64,000 nucleotides of DNA, taken from the NCBI RefSeq assembly GCF_039503195.1, contig NZ_JBCJKP010000001.1, forward strand, positions 7,750,001 to 7,814,000, written 5' to 3'. Shown one piece after another: positions 17,689-26,468 of this stretch. The stretch is from Streptomyces mirabilis (GTDB lineage Bacteria > Actinomycetota > Actinomycetes > Streptomycetales > Streptomycetaceae). Within the stretch, counting starts at the first letter, position 1. Every line of letters begins with the position of its first letter. Made by a program: the position numbers and the translations under genes. The notes beneath the pieces are model-generated. The model did not search any database and was not told the DNA's origin. It saw only the letters and a list, made by a program, of their open reading frames with translations.

Positions 17689-18621
17689 TCAGTCGGGGCC
17701 AAGGAGAGGGCTCGCGCCGGGGTTGTCGAGCGGGAACTCGTCCTCCGCCTCCTCGCGGCTGAACTTGTCACCCTTGGGTTCATCGAGCACGAACTCGTCG
17801 TCCGTGTGCTCGTCGGGCCGCTGGCGCGTCGGTATCTGCTCCACCGTCGGCGCCCCCGGCTGGACCTGCGCCCGTTCCAGGAACCGCAGCAGTTCCACCG
17901 GGAAGGGGAGCACGAGGGTGGAGTTCTTCTCGGCGGCGACCGCCACCACGGTCTGCAGCAGCCGCAGTTGGAGCGCGGCGGGCTGTTCGGACATCACCCC
18001 GGCGGCCTCCGCCAGCTTCTTGGACGCCTGGAGCTCGGCGTCCGCGTTGATGATGCGCGCGCGCCGTTCACGGTCGGCCTCGGCCTGCCGGGCCATCGAC
18101 CGTTTCATCGTCTCCGGCAGCGACACGTCCTTGATCTCGACCCGGTCGATCTGCACACCCCAGCCCATGGCCGGACTGTCGATCATCAGCTCCAGGCCCT
18201 GGTTGAGCTTCTCCCGGTTGGAGAGCAGATCGTCCAGGTCGCTCTTGCCGATGATCGAACGCAGCGAGGTCTGCGCCATCTGCGAGACCGCGAAGCGGTA
18301 GTCCTCGACCTGGATGACCGCGTCGGCCGCGTCGACCACCTTGAAGTAGATGACCGCGTCGACCCGGACCGTGACGTTGTCCCGCGTGATGCCGTCCTGC
18401 GCGGGGACGGGCATCGTCACGATCTGCATGTTGACCTTACGCAGCCGGTCCACACCGGGGATGATCATGGTGAATCCGGGCGGTCTGATGCCGCCCCGGA
18501 GCCGCCCGAGCCGGAGCACCACGCCCCGCTCGTACTGCTTGACGACCCGGGCCGCCGCGACGACGTACACCACCCCCGCGGTACCGACCACCGCGGCCGT
18601 GGCCAAGAGTTCATCGAGCAT
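17689..18621 (-). CDS. Slipin (stomatin/SPFH family) membrane protein
   Basis: 310 residues. An N-terminal membrane hairpin (about 5-27) is followed by the SPFH domain beginning VVKQYERGVVLRLGRL, with the slipin hallmarks PGFTMIIPGVDRL, VRVDAVIYFKV and QTSLRSIIGKSDLDDLLSNR. A coiled coil comes next (SMARQAEADRERRARI), then the conserved PFPVELLRFLE. The acidic C-terminal tail is specific to this lineage. Slipins form oligomeric membrane microdomain scaffolds. They are often encoded with NfeD, which is not present here. Confidence 0.9.
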   Translation of the reverse strand: MLDELLATAAVVGTAGVVYVVAAARVVKQYERGVVLRLGRLRGGIRPPGFTMIIPGVDRLRKVNMQIVTMPVPAQDGITRDNVTVRVDAVIYFKVVDAADAVIQVEDYRFAVSQMAQTSLRSIIGKSDLDDLLSNREKLNQGLELMIDSPAMGWGVQIDRVEIKDVSLPETMKRSMARQAEADRERRARIINADAELQASKKLAEAAGVMSEQPAALQLRLLQTVVAVAAEKNSTLVLPFPVELLRFLERAQVQPGAPTVEQIPTRQRPDEHTDDEFVLDEPKGDKFSREEAEDEFPLDNPGASPLLGPD

Positions 18622-18722
18622 GACGACCCCCTTTCGAGTCGCCGCACACCACCACTAATCCCACGATATGCCTCACGCGGGCTCGCGGTCGAGGATCTCC
18701 CCGACCGCGAGCCCCGTAGGCC

Positions 18723-18755
18723 AGCCGGTGGTCAGCCGGTGGTCAGCCGGTGGTC
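18723..18755. repeat. 11-bp tandem repeat at the SulP 3' end
   Basis: AGCCGGTGGTC occurs three times in direct tandem. The SulP stop codon is formed within it, so copy-number change would alter the C-terminus. Confidence 0.7.
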
Positions 18756-20215
18756 ACCTTCACCGGTTCCGTCCCCGCCTCACTGTGCCGCGCCGACCAG
18801 TTCTCCAGCGCGGTGCGGCAGGCGTGATCGAGGTGGTGCAGGCCGGAGAGGTCCAGCTCGACCGGGCGGTCCTGGGGCAGTGCCTCCAAGCTGTCGAGGA
18901 TCTTCGGCAGCCTCAGGAAGGTCGCGTTGCCCGACAGATACGCCTGGACGGGGCCCGCACCCTTGTCTATGACCTCCAGGCGGACGTGCGAGACCTCCCA
19001 CGCCGTCTTGGCGATCGCCAGGGCGAGCCCGATGAGCACCCCCTCGAACATGCTGACGGCGACGATCGACACCGCCGTGACGACGAGGACCAGCGCCTCG
19101 CCCCGGTGCTCGCGCCACAGCGAGACGACCTCGCGCAGCGGGACCAGCTTCCAGCCCGCGTGCACCAGGATGCCGGCGAGGGCGGGCAGCGGGATGACGC
19201 CGAGCGCGGCGGGCAGCAGCGCCGCGAACAGCAGCAGCCAGACGCCGTGCAGCACGCGGGACGCCTTCGTCCGTGCGCCCGCCTGGACGTTCGCCGCGCT
19301 GCGCACGATCACCGCGGTCATCGGCAGCGCGCCGAGCAACCCGCAGACCGTGTTGCCCGCGCCCTGCGCCATCAGCTCCCTGTCGTACTCGGTCCGGGGG
19401 CCGTCGTGCAGCCGGTCCACGGCCGCCGCGCTGAACAGCGACTCGGCGGAGGCGATCAGCGTGAAGGCGAGCACCGTGGCGAGCACGCCCACGCTCGCGA
19501 GTTCCCCGAAGGCCTCCAGGCTCGGCAGCCGGATCGAGCCGACCAGCCCCCGCACCTCGACCTTGGCCACCGGCAGCCCGAACCCCGAGGCCACCAGTGT
19601 GGCCAGCACGACCGCGCCGAGCGCCCCCGGCACCGTACGCACCGGGCGCGGCAGCCGCCGCCACAGGACGAGCACGGCGATCGTGCCCGCCCCGAGTCCG
19701 ACCGAGGCCAGCGCCTCGATGCTGCGGGCCGCGTCGACGACGGCCTCCGGCAGTCCGGCGAGCTTGTCGAGTCCGGAGGCGGGGGCCTTGAGCCCGGCCA
19801 TCGAGTAGAGCTGGCCCGCGATCAGCACGAGGCCGATCCCGGCGAGCATGCCCTCGACGACGGCCACCGAGATGGCCCGGAAGTAGCGCCCCAGCTTCAG
19901 GGCGCCCATGAGGAGTTGGAGCACACCTGTGGCGAGCACGACGACTCCGAGTACGGCGAGCCCGTACTCCCGTACGGCCTCGAAGACCAGCACGGTCAGT
20001 CCGGCCGCCGGGCCCGACACCTGAAGGCTGCTGCCGCGCATCAGCCCGGTGACGAGACCCCCCACGATGCCGGTGACCAGGCCGAGTTCCGCCGGGACAC
20101 CGGAGGCGACGGCGACGCCCACGCACAGCGGCAGGGCGACCAGGAACACGACGATCGAGGCGGCGAAGTCCTGCCGCAGGTGGGGGAGTTCGCCCATGAG
20201 GCTCGAGGTGTTCAT
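18743..20215 (-). CDS. SulP-family anion transporter
   Basis: 490 residues with 10-12 hydrophobic helices, starting after the cytoplasmic MNTSSLMGELPHLRQDFAAS. The SulP signature regions are present (GVPAELGLVTGIVGGLV, SAESLFSAAAVDRLHDG, GNTVCGLLGALPMTAVIVRS). A C-terminal STAS-like region (VELDLSGLHHLDHACRTAL) follows. It is preceded by a beta-carbonic anhydrase gene with an 8-nt gap. In other bacteria such SulP/carbonic anhydrase pairs have been linked to bicarbonate handling, so bicarbonate is the more likely substrate than sulfate. Start at ATG 20215 excludes a 42-residue non-hydrophobic extension that overlaps the carbonic anhydrase gene. Confidence 0.88.
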   Translation of the reverse strand: MNTSSLMGELPHLRQDFAASIVVFLVALPLCVGVAVASGVPAELGLVTGIVGGLVTGLMRGSSLQVSGPAAGLTVLVFEAVREYGLAVLGVVVLATGVLQLLMGALKLGRYFRAISVAVVEGMLAGIGLVLIAGQLYSMAGLKAPASGLDKLAGLPEAVVDAARSIEALASVGLGAGTIAVLVLWRRLPRPVRTVPGALGAVVLATLVASGFGLPVAKVEVRGLVGSIRLPSLEAFGELASVGVLATVLAFTLIASAESLFSAAAVDRLHDGPRTEYDRELMAQGAGNTVCGLLGALPMTAVIVRSAANVQAGARTKASRVLHGVWLLLFAALLPAALGVIPLPALAGILVHAGWKLVPLREVVSLWREHRGEALVLVVTAVSIVAVSMFEGVLIGLALAIAKTAWEVSHVRLEVIDKGAGPVQAYLSGNATFLRLPKILDSLEALPQDRPVELDLSGLHHLDHACRTALENWSARHSEAGTEPVKVTTG

Positions 20216-20223
20216 CGCGCGGC

Positions 20224-20802
20224 TCACAGGGCCTCGAAGGTGTCGGTGTGCGCACGGTGTTCGCGCACGGCTCCGGTGTGGACCTCGTAGTACCAGCCGT
20301 GCAGACGCACCCGGCCCGTCGTCAGGGCCCTTTCCACACACGGGTATCCGCGGAGCCTGAGCAGTTGCGCGAGGACGTGGTTCTGCACCGCGTCGGCGAC
20401 GCTGGGGTCGTCGCCCGGTGCGCCGGACGGGCGCTGCGCCTGCGCGAGCCAGTCGCGCACGGCGGGTACCGCGGGCAGGTCCTCGCCGCGCACCAGCGCG
20501 CCGACGGCACCGCAGTGCGAATGGCCGCAGACCACGATCTCGGACACGCCGAGCACGTCCACCGCGTACTCGACGGTGGCCGCCTCGGAGGTCGGCCGGC
20601 CGGGGACGTAGGGCGGGACGATGTTGCCCGCGGTGCGCAGCTCGAAGAGCTCGCCCGGGCGGGCGCCGGTGATCAGGGCCGGAACGACCCGGGAGTCGGA
20701 GCAGGTGATGAACAGGACCTGCGGGGACTGGCCGTCGGCGAGCGAGGCGAACTCCTCGGGCCGCCGGCCGAAGGAGCGGGCATGGTCGATGAGGGGCTGC
20801 AT
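20224..20802 (-). CDS. Beta-class carbonic anhydrase
   Basis: 192 residues. Interconverts CO2 and bicarbonate at a zinc site. Zinc ligands and the Asp/Arg dyad are visible in FITCSDSRVVP and in VVCGHSHCGAVGAL; the fold core ELRTAGNIVPPY is intact. AGGAGG lies 7 nt before ATG 20802. It forms a two-gene operon with the SulP transporter downstream, so hydration and transport of inorganic carbon are probably coupled. Confidence 0.95.
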   Translation of the reverse strand: MQPLIDHARSFGRRPEEFASLADGQSPQVLFITCSDSRVVPALITGARPGELFELRTAGNIVPPYVPGRPTSEAATVEYAVDVLGVSEIVVCGHSHCGAVGALVRGEDLPAVPAVRDWLAQAQRPSGAPGDDPSVADAVQNHVLAQLLRLRGYPCVERALTTGRVRLHGWYYEVHTGAVREHRAHTDTFEAL

Positions 20803-20872
20803 GTCAGTTCCTCCTGGCGCGCCCCGAGGGCGCGTCGGCTTACAAGACGGAGCGTGGGGGGACGCGCTCCGC

Positions 20873-21211
20873 TCAGCAGCGGAAGACCTGAAGTGCGGCG
20901 GGGGAGTGGGCGGTCGAGGATCTCGACGTGCGTGGGTGCGCCGGGGCGGGCGCGAGCGGCGCGTACGAGGCCGCGGGGTCGCTCGCGAGCAGGGCGCGCG
21001 GGGGTGTGTCGGGGACGAGATCCTCGTCGCGGGTCCGCTGACGGGCGCCCAGAGGGGGTGCCACCTTGTGCGGATGCTCCGCTTCGGCGCAGGAGACGAC
21101 TTCGCCCCTGTGCGCGGACGCGAACGCCTCGGTGGGAGCGAAGAGCTGGAGGCTGATCAGGACGGCGGCGAGTACCACGTACAGGGGTCGGGCCGTCGTA
21201 CCTCGTAACAT
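20873..21211 (-). CDS. Small secreted or envelope protein of unknown function
   Basis: 112 residues. N-terminal signal (PLYVVLAAVLISLQLFAPTEAFAS), then a polar, Pro/Ala-rich body with one internal Cys and a terminal Cys (LQVFRC end). No catalytic motif. The gene lies upstream of the carbonic anhydrase/SulP operon on the same strand. I recognise the arrangement as recurrent in Streptomyces but know no function. The 122 nt upstream of it, before the ZapE stop, are empty. Confidence 0.6.
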   Translation of the reverse strand: MLRGTTARPLYVVLAAVLISLQLFAPTEAFASAHRGEVVSCAEAEHPHKVAPPLGARQRTRDEDLVPDTPPRALLASDPAASYAPLAPAPAHPRTSRSSTAHSPAALQVFRC

Positions 21212-21333
21212 GCGCCCCCTCCCGGCGTCTCGTCCTCCATGTCAATGCATAGGTTAACGCGGCAAGTTGTTTGCAGGGTTAACTCGACGTTTCACAGTGA
21301 AGTGGGCCGAAAACGCTGTGGAGGGGCCGAAAA

Positions 21334-22437
21334 CTACGCCTCGACGAGCCCCTTGGCGTCGCGGGCCAGCGCGGTGAGCCGGGAGATCGCGCGGAAGTAC
21401 TTCTTCCGGTAGCCGCCGTTCAGCATCTCCTCGCTGAAGAGCTGGTCGAAGGGCATCCCGGAGGCGAGGACGGGCACCTCGCGGTCGTACAGCCGGTCGG
21501 CGAGCACCACGAGCCGCAGCGCCGTCGACTGGTCGGGCACCGGCTGGACGTCGGTGAGGCAGACGGCCTTCAGGTCGTCGGTCAGGGCGCCGTAGCGGCT
21601 GGGGTGCACGCGCGCGAGGTGGTCGAGCAGATGCGGGAAGTCGTCGAGGGAGGCCCCGTCCGTGGCGTACGCGGCCTTCGTGACCTGCTCGTCGGAGAAC
21701 GGCGCCGGGGCCTCGGGCAGCCCGCGGTGGCGGTAGTCCTCGCCGTCGATGCGCAGCGGCCGGAAGTGTGCGGACAGCCCCTGGATCTCGCGCAGGAAGT
21801 CGGCGGCCGCGAACCGGCCCTCGCCGAGCTTGCCCGGCAGGGTGTTCGAGGTGGCCGCGAGCGCGACCCCCGCGTCGACCAGCTTGCCGAGCAGGGTGGA
21901 GACGAGGACGGTGTCGCCCGGGTCGTCGAGTTCGAACTCGTCGATGCACAGGAGGCGGTGCCCGGAGAGCGTCTGCACGGTCTTCTGGAAGCCGAGCGCG
22001 CCGACCAGGTTCGTCAGCTCCACGAAGGTGCCGAAGGCCTTGAGCGCGGGCTCGGCCGGGGTGGCGTGCCACAGGGAGGCGAGCAGGTGGGTCTTGCCGA
22101 CGCCGTAGCCGCCGTCCAGGTACACACCGCGGGGGCCGGCCGGGGTCTTCGGAGCCTTGGCCTTGCCGAAGCCGAAGAAGCCCCGCTTGCCGCCGCCGAG
22201 CGCGTGCGCCCCGCCGAGACCGGCCGCGAAGCCGGCGAGGACCTGTACGGCCTCGGTCTGGCTCGGCTGGTTCGGGTCCGGAATGTACGTTTCGAAGCGC
22301 ACGGAGTCGAAGCGCGGCGGCGGCACCATCTCGGCGACCAGCCGGTCCGCGGGGACGTGCGGCTCGCGGGCGCACAGGGACGTGGGGGCTGCTTCGGGTA
22401 TCGGTTCGAACCCGGAAGCGGCGGAGGAGGACGACAC
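21334..22437 (-). CDS. zapE: ZapE/AFG1-like cell division ATPase
   Basis: 367 residues from GTG 22437. Walker A YLDGGYGVGKTHLLASLWH and Walker B HRLLCIDEFELDDPGD identify an AFG1/ZapE P-loop ATPase; ATSNTLPGKLGEGRFAAADF is the sensor region. The C-terminal SRLTALARDAKGLVEA closes the domain. In E. coli ZapE modulates the Z-ring; AFG1 proteins act in membrane protein quality control. GTG 22437 follows GTGGGGA and removes overlap with the divergent reductase gene; an ATG at 22476 would overlap that gene's start. Confidence 0.88.
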   Translation of the reverse strand: MSSSSAASGFEPIPEAAPTSLCAREPHVPADRLVAEMVPPPRFDSVRFETYIPDPNQPSQTEAVQVLAGFAAGLGGAHALGGGKRGFFGFGKAKAPKTPAGPRGVYLDGGYGVGKTHLLASLWHATPAEPALKAFGTFVELTNLVGALGFQKTVQTLSGHRLLCIDEFELDDPGDTVLVSTLLGKLVDAGVALAATSNTLPGKLGEGRFAAADFLREIQGLSAHFRPLRIDGEDYRHRGLPEAPAPFSDEQVTKAAYATDGASLDDFPHLLDHLARVHPSRYGALTDDLKAVCLTDVQPVPDQSTALRLVVLADRLYDREVPVLASGMPFDQLFSEEMLNGGYRKKYFRAISRLTALARDAKGLVEA

Positions 22438-22474
22438 GGTTCCCCACTCTAAGCGCCGTGCCACACTGCACGAC

Positions 22475-23311
22475 ATGCGACGCCTGTTCCCTGTGACCTA
22501 CGAAACAGCAGCCCAGGCCACCGCCGGGGCCCCAGATGCCCCTGGTGCGGCTGTGGCGGCCGTGACGGATGCGACGGACCGTGAGTGGGAACTGCTGGAG
22601 CTGGCGGAGGCTTACGCCTACCCCGAGCTCCGCTCCGCCGGTGTCCGGGAGCCCTGGCTGCGGGCCAACATGGTCTCCACGCTCGACGGCGCCGCCCAGC
22701 ACGACGGGAAGTCCCAGGGCATCTCCAGCGCCGCCGACATGCGGATCTTCGGGGTGCTGCGGGCTCTCGCGGACGTCGTGGTCGTCGGCGCGGAAACGGT
22801 ACGCCGGGAGGGTTACCGTCCGGCACGCGCGCGTGCGGAGTTCGCGGGGTCCCGGGAGGCGGCCGGACAGGGCCCTGCGCCCGTGATCGCCGTCGTCACC
22901 GCGAGCCTCGACCTGGACTTCTCGCTGCCCCTGTTCACCTCGCCCCTGGTGCCCACGCTCGTCCTGACGGGCGCCGCGGCGGCCCCGGACCGCGTGGCGG
23001 CGGCCGAGAAGGCGGGCGCCGAGGTGGTGATCGCCGGGGACGGGATGGGCGTGGACCCGGTACGGGCCGTACGTGCCCTCGCCGAGCGCGGCATGACCCG
23101 GCTGCTGACGGAGGGCGGCCCGCGGCTGTTGGGCCAGATGGTCGCGGCGGGTGTCCTCGACGAACTGTGCCTGACCCTTTCCCCGACGCTCACGGCGGGA
23201 GACGCGCAGCGGATCGCCGGGGGGCCCGCGATGGCGGTTCCCGAGCGGCTCGAACTGGCGTCCCTCCTGGAGGAGGCCGGATTCCTCTTCGCCCGATACC
23301 GTCGGCCCTGA
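22475..23311 (+). CDS. Pyrimidine reductase family protein (RibD C-terminal domain)
   Basis: 278 residues. RibD_C/dihydrofolate-reductase-like fold with the substrate-binding start WLRANMVSTLDGAAQHDGKS, nucleotide-binding ALADVVVVGAETVRREGY and the late GMTRLLTEGGPRLLGQMVAAG and LDELCLTLSPTL motifs. NADPH-dependent reduction of a riboflavin-precursor-like pyrimidine is the family reaction. As a stand-alone domain without the deaminase half, its own substrate is uncertain. Divergent from zapE, with starts about 40 nt apart, so the two share a promoter region. No ribosome site is visible before the ATG. Confidence 0.85.
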   Translation: MRRLFPVTYETAAQATAGAPDAPGAAVAAVTDATDREWELLELAEAYAYPELRSAGVREPWLRANMVSTLDGAAQHDGKSQGISSAADMRIFGVLRALADVVVVGAETVRREGYRPARARAEFAGSREAAGQGPAPVIAVVTASLDLDFSLPLFTSPLVPTLVLTGAAAAPDRVAAAEKAGAEVVIAGDGMGVDPVRAVRALAERGMTRLLTEGGPRLLGQMVAAGVLDELCLTLSPTLTAGDAQRIAGGPAMAVPERLELASLLEEAGFLFARYRRP

Positions 23312-23345
23312 CCGACGGCCCTGGCGTCGGTCCCGGCCGTCGGTC
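23310..23345 (+). terminator. Hairpin at the end of the reductase gene
   Basis: GACCGACGGCC (23310-23320) pairs with GGCCGTCGGTC (23335-23345), 11 bp perfect, loop 14 nt. It starts within the stop codon. Confidence 0.55.
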
Positions 23346-23481
23346 GGGGCAAGGTAGCGGAGTGGATCGTTCCGATTATCTTCCGCTGGGCACACTGAAA
23401 ATCGAAGTCCCCGTGCGATCACGGGGCAGGATGGTTTCCGCAGGGGGCCAGGGAGGCCCACGGAGGAGAAGGGCGCCTGTC

Positions 23482-23955
23482 GTGTTCACAAGCGTATTGA
23501 TGATCGAGAAGGCCCTGACGTCCGCCGACGTGGAGTTCGTCACCACCTTGCACGGTGACGAGGTGGTCGCCTTCCATGTGCTGCTCCAGCCGCGGGGCGA
23601 CCAGGCGGACCGGCTGCTGCGGGCCATCGACGACGTCGCGCTCGGGGAGCTGGACGAGGCGGCCCACGAGCGTGAGACGCCGGAGGGCGCGGACGCGGCC
23701 GGTCAGGGGCAGCAGGCCCTCGACGTGTCGCTGGTGGCGCTGCGCTCGGCCGGCAGCGAGGCCGAGGGGAGGCTCATCGAGAACCACCCGCTCGACGCGC
23801 TCAAGGAGCTGGTCGACGAGATCGACGCGGACGAGGTCATCGTGCTGACCGACCCGCACTACGTGGAGGAGTTCTTCCACCGTGACTGGGCCTCGCGGGC
23901 CCGTCACAAGGTCGGCGTGCCGGTGCTGAAGCTGTTCTCGCACAGCAAGGTGTAG
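23482..23955 (+). CDS. Conserved actinobacterial protein of unknown function, nucleotide-binding-like fold
   Basis: 157 residues from GTG 23482 (GGAGGAGAAGG upstream). The N-terminus MIEKALTSADVEFVTTLHGDEVVAF is preceded by the short VFTSVL. The C-terminal half alternates strands and helices (LKELVDEIDADEVIVLTDPHYVEEFF, then KVGVPVLKLFSHS), reminiscent of a universal-stress-like Rossmann fold. It is strongly conserved beside murC in Streptomyces as far as I recall. Function unknown. Confidence 0.75.
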   Translation: MFTSVLMIEKALTSADVEFVTTLHGDEVVAFHVLLQPRGDQADRLLRAIDDVALGELDEAAHERETPEGADAAGQGQQALDVSLVALRSAGSEAEGRLIENHPLDALKELVDEIDADEVIVLTDPHYVEEFFHRDWASRARHKVGVPVLKLFSHSKV

Positions 23956-24013
23956 GACTCCCGCCGGTCGTGGGCGTGGGGGCCGCTGGGATCGGTCGGG
24001 TGCGGCCGGCACG

Positions 24014-24067
24014 TGGCTGGTCGCGCCCACGCGGCGGAGGCACACATGTCACAGCCCCGTGCCCCTG
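24014..24067. repeat. Dispersed intergenic repeat, copy 2
   Basis: Begins TGGCTGGTCGCGCCCACGCG like the copy at 1277-1347, followed by GCGGAG and ATGTCACAGCCCCG. It sits between the conserved protein gene and murC, about 90 nt before the murC start. Confidence 0.6.
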
Positions 24068-24160
24068 GGAGGTCGCGGGAGGCCGCACGGAATAGGCTGG
24101 GGCGGGCTCCTGTCTGTGGGAGCGCGCTTACCGTCGTACCGGATCTTGGGAGATACACGC

Positions 24161-25546
24161 ATGGCACCCGGCCTTCCTACCGCCATGGACCGACCGCACT
24201 TCATCGGCATCGGCGGCGCCGGGATGTCGGGCATCGCCAAGATTCTGGCGCAGCGCGGGGCGAAGGTCGCGGGCAGCGACGCGAAGGAGTCCGCCACCGC
24301 CGAGGCACTGCGGGCGCTGGGCGCGACCGTGCACATCGGCCACGCGGCCGACCACCTGGCCTCCGACGCCACCTGTGTGGTGGTGTCCTCGGCGATCCGC
24401 GCGGACAACCCGGAGCTGGCCCGCGCCGCCGAGCTCGGCATCCCGGTGGTCCACCGCTCGGACGCCCTCGCCCGGCTGATGGACGGCCTGCGCCCGATCG
24501 CGGTCGCGGGCACGCACGGCAAGACCACGACCACGTCGATGCTCGCCGTGTCCCTCTCGACGCTGGGGCTGAACCCCTCGTACGCGATCGGCGGCGACCT
24601 GGACGCCCCCGGCTCGAACGCCCTGCACGGCGACGGCGAGATCTTCGTCGCCGAGGCCGACGAATCGGACCGCAGCTTCCACAAGTACGCCCCCGAGGTC
24701 GCGATCGTCCTCAACGTCGAGCTCGACCACCACGCCAACTACGCCTCCATCGACGAGATCTACGAGTCCTTCGAGACCTTCGCCGCCAAGATCGTGCCGG
24801 GCGGCACGCTGGTGATCTCCGCGGACCACGAGGGCGCGCGCGAACTGACCCGGCGCCTGCCGGCGGACGTACGGGTGGTGACGTACGGCGACGCGCCGGA
24901 CGCGGACGTACGGGTCCTGTCCGTGATCCCCCGGGGCCTGAAGAGCGAGGTGACGGTGCTCCTCGACGGCACGGAGCTGACCTTCGCCGTCTCCGTCCCC
25001 GGCCGCCACTACGCGCACAACGCGGTGGCCGCGCTGGCGGCGGGCGCGGCGCTGGGCATTCCGGCCGCGGAGCTGGCCCCCGCGATCGCCTCCTACACGG
25101 GCGTGAAGCGCCGTCTGCAGCTGAAGGGCGAGGAGGCGGGCGTCCAGGTCGTCGACTCCTACGCGCACCACCCGACCGAGATGACGGCCGACCTGGAGGC
25201 CATGCGCGCGGGTGCCGAGGGCCGCATCCTGGTGGTCTTCCAGCCGCACCTGTTCTCCCGCACCCAGGAGCTGGCCAAGGAGATGGGCGAGTCCCTGGCC
25301 CTGGCCGACGCCTCGATCGTGCTGGACATCTACCCGGCCCGCGAGGACCCGATCCCGGGCGTCACCAGCGAGCTGATCATCGAGGCGGCGCGGGCGGCGG
25401 GCGCCGACGTGACACCGGTCCACGACAAGGCGCAGGTGCCCTCGGTCGTCGCGGGAATGGCGAAGCCCGGTGATCTCGTTCTCACCATGGGCGCGGGAGA
25501 CGTGACGGATCTCGGTCCCGAGATCCTGACCCGCCTGTCGAAGTAG
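24161..25546 (+). CDS. murC: UDP-N-acetylmuramate--L-alanine ligase
   Basis: 461 residues. ATP-dependent addition of L-Ala to UDP-MurNAc, the first amino-acid step of peptidoglycan stem synthesis, in the cytoplasm. N-terminal UDP-binding HFIGIGGAGMSGIAKIL, the P-loop AVAGTHGKTTTTSMLAV, ADESDRSFHKY, LNVELDHHANY and the C-terminal VVDSYAHHPTEM are all in place. The start is ATG 24161 with GGGAGA upstream. It is followed after 28 nt by msrB. No other mur gene is adjacent; in streptomycetes murC lies outside the dcw cluster. Confidence 0.97.
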   Translation: MAPGLPTAMDRPHFIGIGGAGMSGIAKILAQRGAKVAGSDAKESATAEALRALGATVHIGHAADHLASDATCVVVSSAIRADNPELARAAELGIPVVHRSDALARLMDGLRPIAVAGTHGKTTTTSMLAVSLSTLGLNPSYAIGGDLDAPGSNALHGDGEIFVAEADESDRSFHKYAPEVAIVLNVELDHHANYASIDEIYESFETFAAKIVPGGTLVISADHEGARELTRRLPADVRVVTYGDAPDADVRVLSVIPRGLKSEVTVLLDGTELTFAVSVPGRHYAHNAVAALAAGAALGIPAAELAPAIASYTGVKRRLQLKGEEAGVQVVDSYAHHPTEMTADLEAMRAGAEGRILVVFQPHLFSRTQELAKEMGESLALADASIVLDIYPAREDPIPGVTSELIIEAARAAGADVTPVHDKAQVPSVVAGMAKPGDLVLTMGAGDVTDLGPEILTRLSK

Positions 25547-25574
25547 CCGTGACGTTTGTGAGGGGTTGAGCTTC

Positions 25575-25982
25575 ATGTCGTACGACATCGAAAAGCCGGA
25601 CGAGCAGTGGCGCGCGGAGCTGACCCCGGCCGAGTACACCGTCCTGCGGAAGGCGGGCACCGAGCCCGCCTTCACGGGCGAGTACACCGACACCAAGGCC
25701 AAGGGTGTCTACTCCTGCCGCGCGTGCGGCGCCGAACTCTTCACCTCGAACGAGAAGTTCGAGTCCCACTGCGGCTGGCCGAGCTTCTTTGATGCACGCA
25801 ACTCGGATGCGGTGGAACTTGTGTCCGACCGTTCACACGGGATGGTGCGGACCGAGGTCCGCTGCGCGAAGTGCGGCTCCCACTTGGGGCATCTCTTCGA
25901 GGGTGAGGGGTACAGCACTCCGACCGATCAGCGGTACTGCATCAACTCGATCTCGTTGCGGCTGACGCCTGAGGAGGGCTGA
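25575..25982 (+). CDS. msrB: Peptide-methionine (R)-S-oxide reductase MsrB, apparently chimeric
   Basis: 135 residues, complete. Reduces methionine-R-sulfoxide in proteins. Zinc knuckles CRAC and CAKC, the substrate region HCGWPSFFD and the catalytic Cys in RYCINSISL are present. The gene changes composition inside: by hand count only 3 of the first 69 codons end in A/T, against 13 of the remaining 66. The change falls at the GGCTGGCCG at 25773-25781. The same 9-mer starts an orphan msrB 3' end at 41074, so the second half of this gene may have been supplied by the inserted island, restoring function. Confidence 0.93.
   Translation: MSYDIEKPDEQWRAELTPAEYTVLRKAGTEPAFTGEYTDTKAKGVYSCRACGAELFTSNEKFESHCGWPSFFDARNSDAVELVSDRSHGMVRTEVRCAKCGSHLGHLFEGEGYSTPTDQRYCINSISLRLTPEEG
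25773..25781. other. Candidate left junction (attachment core) of the msrB island
   Basis: GGCTGGCCG, identical to 41074-41082, within the Gly-Trp-Pro codons of msrB. Codon composition shifts just after it. No integrase is in the island, so calling it an att site is inference. Confidence 0.5.
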
Positions 25983-26468
25983 GAAACGGCAGCCCGCAAT
26001 CGAGGCAGCTCATTCTACCCCTGGCGTACAACCCGACTCGTCTGACATGGGGGCCCTGACCAGGCAAAACGTCCTGGTCGGGGTCATAATGTGTTCTTGG
26101 GGTCCCACTCTTCCGGCCGGGGCTCATAAGGTGAGCAGCTCCATCACCTCGTCGTTGGTCCCTGCCGGGGGGCCTGTCCTTGGCGCCAACAGCGTTCCCA
26201 TCGTTCTCGACGCCGCGTGTGTGCGAATCGCGCCTTCTCGCCGTCGGCGTCGTACTCCTTGTGCTCCTCTGAGGTGCCAGGGCCACGCTTTGACGACTCG
26301 AGCGGCGGATCGACCTCGGCGCCCGCGCGTCGTTCTGTCCCCCGGTACGTATTCTCGGCGCACCGGCCGAGGACCCGAGTACGTCCGGGGTGAGGGCCTC
26401 CGGCGGGCACGCCGAGAAGTATGCACCGGACGACATTCCTTCATCGGCGGCCGTCGCCCGTCACGGCG
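25983..26468. other. Gene-free left end of the island
   Basis: 486 nt between msrB and the first TetR gene. It holds a hairpin (26054-26083) and AT-richer patches. Open frames exist on both strands but are Arg-rich and lack ribosome sites; I support none. The sequence may be debris of the insertion. Confidence 0.4.
26054..26083 (+). terminator. Likely msrB terminator
   Basis: CCCTGACCAGG (26054-26064) pairs with CCTGGTCGGGG (26073-26083), 11 bp including one G-T wobble, loop CAAAACGT, followed by AT-rich TCATAATGTG. Confidence 0.5.

Noticed and set aside
22395..22425. GGTTCGAACCC, a tRNA T-loop-like string
   Set aside because: No acceptor or anticodon stem fits around it, and it lies in the 5' coding part of zapE.
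26124..26444. 106-codon minus-strand frame in the island's left end
   Set aside because: Arg/Pro-rich, no ribosome site, overlapping frames equally long on both strands.
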